From Diphasiastrum complanatum (taxonomy: Eukaryota; Streptophyta; Lycopodiopsida; Lycopodiales; Lycopodiaceae), in NCBI GenBank assembly GCA_029204225.1, contig CM055092.1, positions 72,585,074 through 72,649,073 of the forward strand: DNA of 64,000 bases. Direction: 5' to 3'. Shown here piece by piece: positions 24,531-38,165 of the stretch. Under the pieces are notes generated by a model that saw nothing but the letters and a program-made list of their open reading frames with translations, was not told the DNA's origin and did no database searches. Every line of letters starts with the position of its first letter. Position 1 is the first letter of the stretch. The position numbers and the translations under genes were made by a program.

Positions 24531-24834
24531 AAATTTGCTGAAAGTCATCTTCCCAGCAATCAATTCCGTTACATGTGAAAGTGCTGTCAGATCCTTAAGA
24601 AGTTCTATTTGATGTAAAGAATGTGCGATTTATTATAGAGCATTATTATTTATTTTGTCCCTTACAAGTGGTCTAGAGACCGGGGTAAGTATTGTTCTTA
24701 TCTGAGTTTTTCAGTGCTTCATTTTTTCATCCATGCAATTGAATCACGACTGCTGTAAATATAGCCTTATTGCTCAAACATTTTGAATAAGTTGTGGAAG
24801 GCTTGTATGACTCCTTTGTTGATGGTATAGATTC

Positions 24835-24840
24835 AATAAA
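24835..24840 (+). terminator. polyadenylation signal for RanBP1
   Basis: AATAAA lies 305 bases after the RanBP1 stop, in T-rich sequence. It is the first canonical signal downstream of the stop codon. Confidence 0.45.
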
Positions 24841-27050
24841 TAGCACTGTGGCTATTGTTTGGTTTTTTAGTTCTAATTTTCTGTAGGTAAAAGCTTTTAA
24901 AATGGGATTTTCCCCTAACTTGCAGCTTGTTATTACTTCTTAACCACAAAAGAAAGGATGCCAACTTAGATTCTTCAGCTTGCTGTAGTACTTATAGTGC
25001 TTGATAGTCTGATTCATGTTATTATTGAAGGCAACTAGGGAGGCATGAGGGGGAGCAGGTTGAGGGAGAGGGAGAGTGGCATGAGAAACTTATTTTGGGG
25101 TTTGTAAACAAGTCAAGTAAAACTTCTAATAGATCTGGTAGTGCCTTAGTGTTTTGACTCACAAAATCACTTGGCAAGCTAAGATCATTTTCTAGTCAAT
25201 GTGATGCATAATATTAAGTTGATTGTGGTTTTGTGCATCCTCAACCCTGCCATCACATGGCATTGAACCTTTCAAATAATATAGCATGAATTGTCAGTAT
25301 ACTGAAAATAATGAAAAAAAAAACGGTAAAAATAGCATGAAGGCCATACTCAAGGGTCACAAATGTTTAATTGTGGCAAAACGTGAAAAAATGTAAAAAA
25401 TCTTGTTATGCAAGACCACTGAGCTATGATTTCCTAGAAGGGGAGGAAGAGTTGCATGTTTTTGAGGGACTGTTAATAGGCTCGGGGAACAAGTCACGTA
25501 AGCCTCCCAAAAGTAGTTCACAAGCCAGGATCAATATGTATGCAATGGGATGTGTAAATATAGAATCGATTGTTGTTTTGTGCATCCTTGCCCCTATCAT
25601 TGTAGTGCATTGTACTTGTCAATGTTAACAATAACAATCACAAGACAAGGCAAAGATATCATCACATAGGTCCATAAATAGAGGTTGCAAAAAATTGGAT
25701 GTTTCAAAATATGTTTGTGCAACCCAATCCTAGCGTAAGTCTCATAGAGCACTAGGGAGCTATTATAGAGCCAAATTGGGCCTAACCTATGTTGAAATTG
25801 TTAATATTTGATTGTTTTTAGCGTTAAACATGAGTTTCATCATTTATAAATTATGGGTCATAGAAAGGTCAATTAAACATACATGGTGTAGATTTGCTTG
25901 ACAAGATTTGGTCAAACTTTAGGCTTGAATCATATGAACTATGAAATTGAGTTACAAATTATGAAAGAGCTGATATGAGATTCATTAAAAATGGCTATTA
26001 TCATCAAGAGACATGATCAAGAATTGTAATTGTTATATGAAAAGTTACTTCTTCTCAATTGAAGGTTTAAATTATTTTGATTAAGATTTATAGTATGAGT
26101 GAGGGTTATTGAGATCTTTTGGCATTCTAATGGCCATAGGGTGATGTTATTCTTTGTTTTGGTATGATTGATAGATTGTTTGTTGCTTGTCATATGTCGT
26201 GTGAGGATAGTGTGAGAAACAACGGTGAATCAACCAAAACTTTGGGTTGAAAATATGGTGAAGCTCCACTACTTCAACGATTTCCTATGAAGAAGCGTAG
26301 TGATTATTTATGTGAATTCAAAAGATAGATGATGGATATGTTGAAGTCATTGATTGGTCTACAATATGCAATCATCATAATGAGCAATATAAGTTTTATA
26401 AATGTAAAAGGTATATCATTGATATATTGAAGTCATTGATTAGCCTACATGTATGTGACCATCATAATCGATATTTTATTAAGTTTTATGAATTGACTTT
26501 TTAAGGGTTGCAAATTTTTGAGTTCAACTTTTGCCCCTTCTCCTCCAATCTTGTAGGACTCAATTTAACTATAGGAGATATTAGTTTTGTTAGATTACAT
26601 GAGCTTTGTTAATTGGTGAGATGGAAGGTCTTTCAAGTAGAGGAAGTGTTGTTTAGATGTTTTAAGTTCATACTTCCTCTTAGCTCTAGTTGGACTTTGT
26701 AGTGTAAGCAAGCTTATAATGTCCAAAATTTGGTAAAGGTCTCAATCTTGTGATGTCAACACAACCAAGAGCCTACTTTTGGATTGATCAAGATTATTAT
26801 ATTGTAGCAAAGTTAGGAGCACGACAATTGAAAATAGGTGAAGAGAGAGAGAGAGAGAGAGTATCCAACTAAGGTTGGATAGGCTTGTTCTTCAAGAGAG
26901 GAAGAACAATGAAATGCCAAGGTTGGTAAGGGCTTTTAAGGCTACTAATTGCATGTACATCTAAGAATTTTTTTATAAAAAGGATCATAATCAGGACCAT
27001 CTTTTTGTAGGGGGCCCAACACAATTTTCCAAGATAGAAGGGCCCATTTG
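24841..27050. other. no gene recognised
   Basis: AT-rich intergenic DNA. A short GA tract lies at about 26842-26860. No protein domain, LTR or RNA gene was seen. Confidence 0.45.
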
Positions 27051-27059
27051 CCAACAAAA

Positions 27060-27490
27060 TGATCACTTCGACTATGGAATGAAATGGTAGTTGCCATATT
27101 ATGAGGGTCTAGACCTATATTTGGACATAGGAGCACTTGCTTGGTGTTTGACTGCTATAATGCAAAAATAGGAGGCCAATTGCTAATCTAGATTGCATTG
27201 AGATCCTAAGAGGAATATTCTCTTCTCATGGGAGAGAATATATACTAGCAGAAACTCGCCCTTCTACTCATTGGATTTTTTGATCCTTGAAGCCAGGAGC
27301 CTCTCGTCTCTTGCATTCATTCACCATTGTGAATATTAGTAAAATTTTATCTTCCTATCTCGAGTTTTGGGGCCATGCCTATCTTATTTCCATTGTATAT
27401 TTTATTGTACATAAAGGTATGTGAATTGAGCTAGAATAGGTCGAGTTTGACTTGGGTGGGCTACAATCATGTCTTACAATATTGGTTCAG
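27060..27490 (+). repeat. LTR-like dispersed repeat, copy 1
   Basis: Bases about 27085-27275 match the reverse complement of about 35700-35900: ATGAGGG(T/C)C..AGACCTATA.TTGGACATAGGAGCAC, then AATAGGAGG(C/T)CAAT, TAGATTGCAT, CCTAAG..GAATATTCTC and AACTCGCCC. The second copy appears to be a gypsy-type LTR, so this is probably a solo or partial LTR of the same family. Ends are not fixed. Confidence 0.5.
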
Positions 27491-27918
27491 GCAATAACTA
27501 GGTAAGTAGGGTTTTTTTTGTTAACCTTCTTATTAATTGCGTCTGTAGCTCTCACTTAGGAAATAAAGAGTCACCCAAAGGGAGTCCAAGAAGTCTCAAC
27601 TTTTTCATGGGTCATTATGTTCAAGTGAAATAGTTTGAGCCAATCTTGAGGGGAAGGCATGAGAAAGAATCAAGATATGAATCAAGATATTGGATTTTGC
27701 TTTGTTTATGGTGGAGCATAAAGAAATGCAAAAGTCACCTATGAATGAAGGTTTTTGATCATTTCTTAGTCAAGTGCTACTTTTTTGGCAAACAATTGGC
27801 GAGTGAGAGATTAGGTCATTAACACAAGATTTTATAATATCAATATACAATAGTGCAGTGATGATGACAAATAGAAGAGGAGATTGTAGGCCACCATGTT
27901 TGATACCACACTTTGATT

Positions 27919-27919
<1 letters not shown>

Positions 27920-27984
<65 letters not shown>
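27920..27984. repeat. (GA)n microsatellite
   Basis: About 65 bases of uninterrupted AG repeats in AT-rich sequence. Confidence 0.95.
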
Positions 27985-27985
<1 letters not shown>

Positions 27986-28592
27986 ATTGTAATATAACCC
28001 AAGGAAGCAAAAGTGTATAGTAAAGTCTCAATCCAATGGATTATTATAGAATGCCATAATTTTTTTCAAAGAAAAAAGCACGAATAAAACCAATAAACGC
28101 GATATAAATTGCACGAAGTGTCCCATCATACATGCTAGAAACTCAACACACACAGTGTGCATGTACATAGTAATTCCCATGCAATACTAATGAAGCTAGT
28201 AGACAAGATAGATGTAGTTCCACCAACCATGCAACATGTTTGCATATGACTAAACCTTGTCGTTATCAAGCATATGCCTTCTCCCTAATGGTGTGCTCAA
28301 TGAAGTAGAGAGCAAGACAGTCCAATGAGTCCATTCCTAACACAATCGTCACCATGAATAGGAATCATATATGCAAGAATCTCATATCCATCTCATGCCT
28401 CTTCCTCCTTGTGGCAATTTTGGAAAAAAAAGAGAGAGCCTGGCTATAATACCAATCTAACATGCTAATAATCTTGAAGAGACTACTGAGTGAATGATTT
28501 CGACATAGAGTTTGTGTCAGATTTCCACAGGTCAACCTGATGCATTGAAGCATGCGGACGTTGTAGGTGGTAGTAGCCAGGATCCTGCGGAC

Positions 28593-29590
<998 letters not shown>

Positions 29591-29599
29591 TGTGTTCCG

Positions 29600-29992
29600 A
29601 CCCGACCCGACCCGACCAAGGGTCAGAAAATTTCGACCCGACCAAGGTTCGGAATATTCTAGACTCAAAATTGTAACGACACTCGAAACTGTCGCGACAC
29701 TCGAAACCGTCGCGACACTCGAAACCATGCTTTGACTTTCTTAATGCTATCAGTCTATTTATTCAATGCCTTAGTTACTAAATTTTTAATCATTGTTTTA
29801 GCGTCAATCGGGATTAAGAGGGTTGTTTAGAAGTATTTTGAACACAACACGCCTTGAATTTTGAACACATCAAGCATTGAATTTTGAACACATCAGGCCT
29901 TGTTCTGAACACGTCATTCGAGTGTATTTTTTGCAAAATTCTCTCTGTCGAAATTTTCACAAAAAATTCTCTCTCTCTCTCTCGAAAATTTT

Positions 29993-30079
<87 letters not shown>

Positions 30080-30680
30080 CTGGTGATGTAATTTTCACTC
30101 GATTTTGGCCAATTTTGTTCAATGACCGTTTACCTACACATACATACACATAGACGTACATATACATACATACGTGTATGTGTATGTGTATCTAAAAAAT
30201 GACAATGCATCTCAACTTGAGAATAAATACTAAGGATATTGTGATTGTGGGGCTACCGCTTATCAACTGTAGGATCAACTTGCTCAAAAACTGTCTACTA
30301 TTACAATGTTCACCTAATTTCCATCCATCAAATTGTGAATTCTTTCTAAAATTCAGTTGCCCTATCAAGGGTGCAAAGTAAACTCGAAACTGTCGCGAAC
30401 AAGACACTGTCGTGAACAAAAATCATTTTAGTCTGAAACTGTCGAGATCAAGATCGAAATTGTCGCGAACATGACGCTTGAAACTCGACTCTCGAAATTG
30501 TTGCGAAACTCGATACTCGAAACTGTCGTGAAACTCGACACTCGAAACTATCGTAAAACTGTCATGAACAAGACACTCCAAAAAGTCGCAAACCCACCAC
30601 TCAAAACTGTCGCGAAACTGAGCAGTGTCGCGAACAATAAGTTGTCGCGAACAAAAATCACTTGACACTCGACGTATTTT
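29600..30680. repeat. degenerate CGACACTCGAAACTGTCG array
   Basis: A near-18-bp unit, GCGACACTCGAAACCGTC, repeats at 29680-29730 and in more diverged form at 30370-30665 (CTGTCGCGAACAAGACA, ACTCGAAACTGTCGTGAA). A GACCC-CGACC tandem opens the array at 29600-29640. Between the two blocks lie short unrelated sequence and a (CT)n/(GA)n tract. CpG is abundant throughout. Confidence 0.75.
29969..30077. repeat. (CT)n-spacer-(GA)n compound microsatellite
   Basis: A CT run (29969-29983), a short spacer with the palindrome AAAATTTT, then about 80 bases of GA (29994-30077). The arms are complementary, so the stretch could fold back on itself. Confidence 0.9.
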
Positions 30681-30896
30681 TGAGCCATTTTCGAAGTATT
30701 TCGAGCCATTTTCGAGGTATTTTTGGGTTCCGTGATTTTTTCATGACATTTTCGAGAGAGAGTTAAAACTTTTCGCGAAATTTTCGACAGAAAGAATTTC
30801 GCTAACAATACACTCTCTCGAAAATTTCGCGAAAAATTTTTACTCTCTTGAAAATGTCACGAAAAATACCAACAATCTCTCTTTCGAATTTTCACG

Positions 30897-30935
<39 letters not shown>

Positions 30936-31084
30936 AATTTTGTGAAAATTCTCGATATCTCTCTCTCAAAAATTTCGCGAAAAATTTTTACTCTCTTTTT
31001 CGAAAATCGATGAAAAATGCCCTCGCGAAAAATGCTTTCGTGAAAAATGCTCTCGCGAAAATCAGCGAAAAAAATTCGCGACAA

Positions 31085-31149
<65 letters not shown>

Positions 31150-32200
31150 AATTTCGCAAACATATCTCTCTTTATCTCAAAAATACCTCTCTATCTCGAA
31201 AATTTTGCGAAAATATCTCTCTCTATCTCGAGGGATTTTCGAGATATTTTCGGGCCATTTTCGAGGTACTCTCGGGCCATTTTCGATGTGTTTTCGGGCC
31301 ATTTTTGAGGTATTTTCTCGATATTTTCAAAATTTTCGCTGTATTTTTGAGGTACTCGAGCCATTTTCGAGATTTTTCGATATTTTCGAGTGATTTTCCG
31401 GCCATTTCAAGGTATTTTTGCGAAGGATGCCAGTGTCGCATTTTTTTCGAGCATTAGTGTCGCTTTCTTTGAGGGCCAATTTTGCGAAATTTTCGAAGCC
31501 CCAGAAAATTATTTCCAGGTATTTTCGCATTTCAACGTATTTTCACAAATGCATCCGGATTTTTTCGCGATATTTTCGTGAAGGAAAATTTTCGAGATAT
31601 TTCGCAAAATTTTCGAAATTTTTTCACGAAACCTTCAAAGAAATTTTGCGAAATTTTCACGACATTGGCCCTCCCCCCTCCAGAAAAATGCGACAGTCCC
31701 CTCCCCCTCTCAAAAAAATGCGACACATCGGCTGACACACTTCGTCCACGCATTCTCGCATTCTTCGAGGCCTTTTCGCGATATTTCCGCTGTATTTTCG
31801 AGGCACATTTCGAGGTATTTTTAGAGACACGAATTTTTGGAGACTCTAAATTTTTCTAGACACCTATTTTTGATGTATTTTTGAGGTTCAGTGTCGCATT
31901 CTCTTGGACACGTATTTTTGTTGTATTTTCAAGGCCTTTTCATGGTATTTTTGAGGTTTAGTGTCGCATTCTTCGAGGGCCAATTTCACGAGATTTTTGA
32001 GGCCTCCCCTCCAGAAAATATTTTCTCGAAATTTTTGAGGCCTTTGCGAGGTATTTTCTCGAGATCTTCGAAATTTTTGAGATATTTTCTAGAGATTTTT
32101 GAGGCCTTTTCGAGGTATTTTCGACGGTCAATGTCGCATTCTTCAAGGGCCAATTTTGCGAAATTTTTGATGCCTCCCCCTCCAAAAAATATTTTCGAGG
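30680..32200. repeat. degenerate TTTTCGAGGTATTTTCG array
   Basis: About 1.5 kb built from diverged 20-22-bp units such as TCGGGCCATTTTCGAGGTAC. Three adjacent 22-bp copies lie at about 31250-31318. TTCGCGAAA and TTTTCGAAAA palindromes and CT runs (30902-30932, 31087-31145) are interspersed. Many long reading frames exist on both strands because the repeat lacks stops; none resembles a protein family. Confidence 0.85.
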
Positions 32201-32469
32201 TATTTTCGCGAAGGCATCGGGATATCGCAAGATACTCAATTTCCAAATCATCGGCCGTCAACGAGATACTCAATTTCCAAATCATCGGCCGTCGCCTAAA
32301 TCGGCCGCCATTGCACTTGAATGTTTCCATGGACTCAAATATATCCAAAGACTCGAGATCGGCCATGTTTCAAATCATCGGCCGCCACCTGTATCAGCCT
32401 CCGGCAATGACGGGTACTTACAACTAGAAGAAGGCGATCCAACCTTCTCTCTCATTCAGCCATCTTATC

Positions 32470-32508
32470 GGCCGCCATTGCCCGTCAACAACGAGCACTC
32501 ACAACTAG

Positions 32509-32547
<39 letters not shown>

Positions 32548-32632
32548 ACATATACACTAGTAATGAGTGCCCGTTGTTGACGACGGGCAATGGACGGCCG
32601 ACAATCTAGTAGGTATGCCCGTCGTTGATAGC
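32470..32632. repeat. two Helitron-type 3' ends facing each other across a CA tract
   Basis: Plus strand: hairpin TGCCCGT-caaca-ACGAGCA (32479-32497), then 7 bases, then CTAG (32505-32508) followed by T. Minus strand: the same arrangement in reverse, with CTAG at 32557-32560, hairpin arms 32568-32574 and 32583-32589. Hairpin plus CTAG plus T is the signature of Helitron rolling-circle transposon termini. A CA tract (32513-32550) lies between. A more degraded third end begins near 32606 (CTAGTAGGTATGCCCGTC). Confidence 0.5.
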
Positions 32633-32639
32633 GGCTGGC

Positions 32640-33840
32640 GATCTGGGTCCCGGTCCTAATCCGGTCTGAAATGGTCGGAAGTGCCCTCAAATGGCTGCAA
32701 ATGGTCCTAAACGGTCCTCATGTGGTCCTAAACGCTCCTTTGCCATCATGATGCGGTCCTAAACGGTCCGAATGTGGTCCTATGCGGTCCTAAACGGTTC
32801 TAATGCGGTCGTATGCGGTCCTAACCGGTTCTTTGCGGTCCTATACGATTCTAATCTGGTCCTAAACGGTCCTTTTGCGGTCCTAATGCGGTCCTAAATT
32901 GTTCTAATATGGTCCTAAACGGTTCTTTGCGGTCCTATGGGGTCCTAAACAGTCCTAATGTTGTCCTATGGGGTAATAAACGGTCCTATGCATTCCTAAT
33001 GAGGTCCTAACCGGTCCTAATGTGGTCCTATGCAGTCCTAAACGCTCCTAATGCGGTTCTAAACGCTCCTATGCGGTCCTAATGTGGTCCTATGCAGTCC
33101 CAAACGGTTCTAATGCGGTCCTAAATGGTCCTAATGCAGTCCTATGGGGTCCTAAATGTCCTAATACGGTCATATGCAGTAGTATGCGGTTCTAATATGG
33201 TCCTAAACGATCCTAATGTGGTCCTATGCGTTGCGGTTGTTTACGGTTTGTCTGTGCAGGCTTCCAGTGTATTTTTTGTAGGTTTTGGTTCATAAGCTAG
33301 AGAGATGGTGGAGGCCATTTGACGGCATTTGAGGCCACTTCAGGGCATGAGGACTGCATTTTGACCACAATGGACCACATTTGAGACTGCAATGGACCAC
33401 ATTCTGACCGTCGTGAACCGCATTCGTTGACTTTGCGGTGGCCTTCGATTTAGGACTGCATTAGGAGCGTTTAGGACCGTATAGGACCACATTAGGACTG
33501 CCTTAGGAGCATTTAGGACCGCATAGGACAACTTTAGGACCGTTTAGGACAACACGAAACTGCAAAGGACCGCATTAGGACCGTTTACGACCACAATTGC
33601 TCCTAATGCGGTCCTAATGTGGTCTCAAACGGTCCTGAGGTGGCCATTTTTAGGCCATTTGAGTCCAAAACACCGCATTAGGAGCAGTTGCGATCAGTTT
33701 GCGGCCATTTCAGGCCATTTCAGGTTCTATGCGATCCTTTGTGGAGGCAATGCAATGAAATGCAATCAGGGTCAAATGTGGTCCTATGCAGTGAAATTCG
33801 CTCCTATGCGGTCCTTTGTAGTGACTTTTGTGTCGTTATT
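32640..33840. repeat. GGTCCTAA minisatellite with orientation switches
   Basis: Degenerate 11-15-bp units, mainly ATGCGGTCCTAA and ACGGTCCTA(A/T), run in one orientation from about 32650 to 33240. From about 33440 to 33600 the complementary form (TTAGGACCGCAT, TTTAGGACCG) is used, and from about 33600 to 33830 the first orientation returns in weaker form (ATGCGGTCCT). No gene was seen. Confidence 0.85.
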
Positions 33841-33849
33841 GAAGATTTC

Positions 33850-34290
33850 AAAAATATGTAACTACCTGCTCCTTTTGTAGAGTTTTTTCGTGTAGCCTTT
33901 GTCCATCTAAGTCTTGGAAAACCACAGATCTACTGAAACTATCTTCAAAAATTGCATAAAGCCTTGCCTTGACTGATTCGAAACATCTTAAATAATACAT
34001 CTAATACTTTTCGTCAAGAAAGAAACAGAAAAAAATGACTTCATATCCAAGTAAATGCACATTTTTAAACCAAAATGTAAATACTTTGATAAAAATACAT
34101 AAGAGCTCAAAAAATTTTGATTAAAAAATTTGTCGACGTGTGGGAGATACGCCATGGATCATCGATCTCCTCCTGCCTTTACAGAATCCATTCAACTTTC
34201 AAGGCTCTCAGAATCCAACCATCAGTGTCCTACGAGTCTTAGTTTACGATGGAGATAACATCTAATAATTTTAGTTAGTTTTTTGAGAAA
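33850..34290. other. no gene recognised
   Basis: AT-rich unique-looking sequence between the minisatellite and the hairpin; no domain or repeat seen. Confidence 0.4.
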
Positions 34291-34294
34291 GTAC

Positions 34295-34346
34295 ATGGGG
34301 TAGGAGGATGCACCCATGCAACCATGGGTGCATCCTCCTACCCCAT
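34295..34346. repeat. perfect 24-bp inverted repeat (hairpin)
   Basis: Arms 34295-34318 and 34323-34346 are exact reverse complements, separated by CAAC. The arm reads ATGGGGTAGGAGGATGCACC plus CATG. A related GGGGAGGAGGATGCATGGGTGCAACCAT occurs at about 38087-38113, so the arm belongs to a dispersed sequence. It lies 28 bases left of the TA array. Confidence 0.85.
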
Positions 34347-34373
34347 ACATAGGCACAAATCTCAGACAAAAAT

Positions 34374-34893
<520 letters not shown>

Positions 34894-34894
34894 A

Positions 34895-34978
34895 AATAAA
34901 ATGCATTCCGGACAGTGTTCCGCTATTTGGAACACTCCGTTCCAGAACGGGAGGTGCCCCGGAATGCGTTCCAAGGCA
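34895..34978. repeat. GTTCC/GGAAC-rich element end
   Basis: A cluster of ATTCCGG, GTTCC and GGAAC motifs on both strands. It begins like the segment at 61217-61275 (AAATAAAAT..ATGC(A/G)TTCCGGA), and related motifs occur at 63197 and 63890. Probably the end of an old DNA transposon; full element not resolved. Confidence 0.35.
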
Positions 34979-34989
34979 ACTCATTGAAG

Positions 34990-35560
34990 AAAAGTAACTT
35001 CACATCCCATCCCTAGGAAATTTGGAGATGCAATTGTAGAAGCTTTACGATAGCAAAAACATTGGAAAATGGACAAATGGAGGTTAAACTCATTTGAAGC
35101 AGGGAATCCAGTGCAAGAAGATGAATAACATGTTTAATAACTGCTTTTAATGCCTTTCTGCATTTAGTTTGCAAATCTTCGCTGCTAGAAGATGATTAAA
35201 AATTCAAGACCGGCTTCAGCAACAGCCAAGGCATGCACCGGGCTATGCCTTCCAATCTGCCCCAAGGACCATGCACTTGCACTCTTGATGTGATCTTCAT
35301 GTTCATTTGTGAGGGCATCTAATAATAGGTGGATGCCATTCGAAGAGATGATTACTGTTGATAAAGTATCATCGAAGGTCGCAATAACCCCAATGTCATT
35401 ATGGTTGTGTCGTCATCCAAAAGAAAATGTCAATCATTGTCTGAACTACAGAAGGACGAATAACAACAAATGAAGATGATGTAAGTTTTACCTAAGCCAA
35501 CATTTTAGACCTATGAAATATTGTAAGAATCGTCTTATAAAGATCTGACTATATCTTGTT
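34990..35560. other. no gene recognised
   Basis: Unique-looking sequence. Minus and plus frames are short and lack known domains. Confidence 0.4.
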
Positions 35561-36012
35561 GCAAAACAACCAAAAGGACACCTGTGGAGCAAAACCACCC
35601 ATCCAAACCTAGATCCCTCTTGGAGTTTCCTCCTGGATCTAGCCCCCAAGCCATAGTGAAGAACACAAGGGAGGAGAGGAGAAACTAGCTCAAGAATCTG
35701 AATTCACAATAGGAGAATGGGCGAGTTTCCAATAAACATATTCTCCTCAAGAGAGAGAGAATATTCTCCTTAGGATTCCCATGCAATCTAAATTGAGCTA
35801 TTGACCTCCTATTCTTGCATTAAAACAGTCTTCACCATGCATGTGCTCCTATGTCCAATTATAGGTCTGGGCCCTCATATGATTATTAATAATTCAATAT
35901 GACCACATCCAGAATGACGTAGCATAACTAATAACCACATACAACTGGAGTGACTGGCTATCCACATCAGGAATTAATCCGATTCCCTTATACGGGACAT
36001 GGACGTCACATT
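35560..36012 (-). repeat. putative gypsy-type LTR, copy 2
   Basis: On the minus strand, a purine tract AGAGGGGAAGAA (complement of about 36013-36024) is followed by TGTGACGTCC, an apparent LTR start whose complement ends at 36012. The LTR body matches 27085-27275 in inverse orientation. CCAAACCTAGATC and GGATCTAGCCCCCAAGC (about 35605-35655) also recur near 49340-49375, hinting at a third partial copy. The left end is not defined. Confidence 0.45.
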
Positions 36013-36090
36013 CTTCCCCTCTTAAATCAGTTCTATCCTCAAAACGAGTAACTAGGGAAGACCCAATTTGTATGCTTTTAACTCTTCTCA
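36013..36090 (-). pseudogene. possible end of a retroelement polyprotein
   Basis: Minus-strand frame with SLVTRFEDRTDLRGEE just before the purine tract and LTR. The position fits the C-terminus of an LTR-retrotransposon polyprotein, possibly Ty3/gypsy. Nothing upstream (36100-37200) could be recognised as RT or integrase, so the assignment is tentative. Confidence 0.3.
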
Positions 36091-36099
36091 TTAATCATT

Positions 36100-37320
36100 A
36101 TCCTCAATTTGACCAACCAACCTAAGCAAGCACACAGAGATAGAACAATTTCTCAATTGTTTATCTCTGATCCTGAGTATCATTTAGGGTCCAATCATAC
36201 AATGAGCGATAAATCTTTCAAATGGGTAAAATTTTCAATACATCAATATTGTCATCATCATATAAAGCAAATTTACATGACACACTGGATAACAATCGAC
36301 CAAACCTGAAGATTAAGTTTAAAAGCTAACAAATCAATCATTTAACTTTCACTTTTATCCTGAAAATCAATCTTTAGTCTGACTTGAATATCAAATTAGT
36401 ACTTAGTAATGGAATAATTCTCAAATTATCTGTCTCTACATTGAAGTACTATATCGACCTTTAGAAGTACACTAAGAGATAAATTTTCCTATTGGATTTG
36501 ATTCTCTCCAATCTAATAACATCACCTTCATGTAACCTCAAATTTACATGAATCACTGGGTGAGTTCTCAACTTACATTGGAAATCAATGTTCAAAAGTT
36601 AAAGACCCAAAACAATTATAGTCCAAGACTATCCACAACTACTTGTAGACCTGTCATAAATGCTTCTTGGTACAAATACACTTAGAATTTTTTCAGAAAC
36701 TAAGGTACAAATCTCATCCAACCAAATCTCTAGGAGATTCATCAAGATAAAAATGACTTTAACTCAGTCTTGAGTACCCCAGATACTCTCTTGAGTTAAG
36801 TATTTTATCCCTAGCATCACATGCTAGAAAATAGCAACCATTCAATCTTGATAAACTTAACTGCTCCTAGTTACCCGGAGAATTTAGGAAAATAGTACAC
36901 AAGCATTCCTTGACTACAATCTGTAAAGGTAAGCAAATTCCTCATAAGTAAACAATTACTTAATGAAAATGCTTGTGAGATCCAAACAATCTCAAGTTTG
37001 TACACAAATTTAGAGTTCAAACAACAAATCTAAATTTTAACTACACCAATTGATCAAGAATTACTCACCATCTTAAGAATCCTCATATTTCTATATAATC
37101 ATCTAATGACCTTTAAATATCAATTTATGATTCGTCAATCATAAACATTTAGAATCTTATGATTTGTCAATAATAATTTATCGGATTCTAAACCCATACT
37201 TAATCAATTAGAGATACTGGAGTATATGCACAACATGCCACTTAGGAAATATAAAAAACATTCTGAAAGACTCTATACTTCATACAATATATCTCCTCCA
37301 CAAAAGATTTTTTATATGGA
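36100..37320. other. no gene recognised
   Basis: AT-rich sequence, probably decayed retroelement interior by position, but no domain survives that can be read. Confidence 0.4.
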
Positions 37321-37490
37321 GATGTGTGTGTGTGTGCGCACACACACACACACATTCGTTGTGTCGAGGGTCACACACACACAACGAACACGCGCACACG
37401 CACACGCACACACATAGGCGCACACACACACACACACGTAGGCATGCGCGCACACACACGCGTGTGGGCACGCGCACACACACTCACTCA

Positions 37491-37533
<43 letters not shown>

Positions 37534-37540
37534 ATGCACG
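37321..37540. repeat. (TG)n/(CA)n compound microsatellite
   Basis: Alternating purine-pyrimidine repeats switch strand: TG (37321-37336), CA blocks with GCGC interruptions (37338-37495), then TG (37494-37531). Complementary blocks allow hairpins, and CA/GC alternation favours Z-DNA. Confidence 0.9.
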
Positions 37541-38005
37541 TGTGTTCCAAATCCTCCCTCCCCCCCTATTTTTCTCTTTTTATTGTCTCTTTTACTCCCC
37601 TCACCCCATCACCCTCCTTTTTTTTTAATTGTGCATTTTTTGGCCCATGGATAAAAGCTTGTGGGTAACGATTTATGAGTTAAAGCTAGTGAGTTTGGGC
37701 TTGTGGTTAAACATTCCTGAAAATGGCGGGCCAAGATAGGAATTTGAAGAATTGAAAAAAAAAGAACCAGTTTAAGGTAGTCAAGAGAATTTTTTTGTTC
37801 ATGATTTATGGGTAAAACTTTGATAATTTAAAGTAAATAAGAAAGCCAAGTAATAAAGATTATTGGCTAAAGTTTAAAGCACATTGAAGTGTGTGAAGAA
37901 AATAAACCCTTAACTTCAAACTTTAAGTATTTGAATTTAGTAAGTGGGAGGGAGGGGGTGAGGAATCTTTTTGGGGTCCACCCCTCAATGCACACAATGT
38001 GCAAA

Positions 38006-38034
38006 TGTATGGGGATGTGCACATTCCCCATACA
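38006..38034. repeat. short inverted repeat
   Basis: TGTATGGGGATGTGC and its near complement ACATTCCCCATACA are adjacent. The local sequence also contains CATGCACCCTCCTCCCC, related to the arms of the hairpin at 34295-34346. Confidence 0.55.
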
Positions 38035-38164
38035 TGCACCCTCCTCCCCAAGTTTTTTCGTTAGAAAAAGCTCATGCATGGGTGAGGGGAGGAGGATGCA
38101 TGGGTGCAACCATACACATGCGCAAAACTGTACATAAGTTTAAATATATATGTAGATAGATCTC

Positions 38165-38165
<1 letters not shown>

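Noticed and set aside
30848-32427. Frames of 125-181 codons on both strands in the TCG array
   Set aside because: The repeat unit lacks stops in several frames; no homology to any protein family and no splice or promoter signals.
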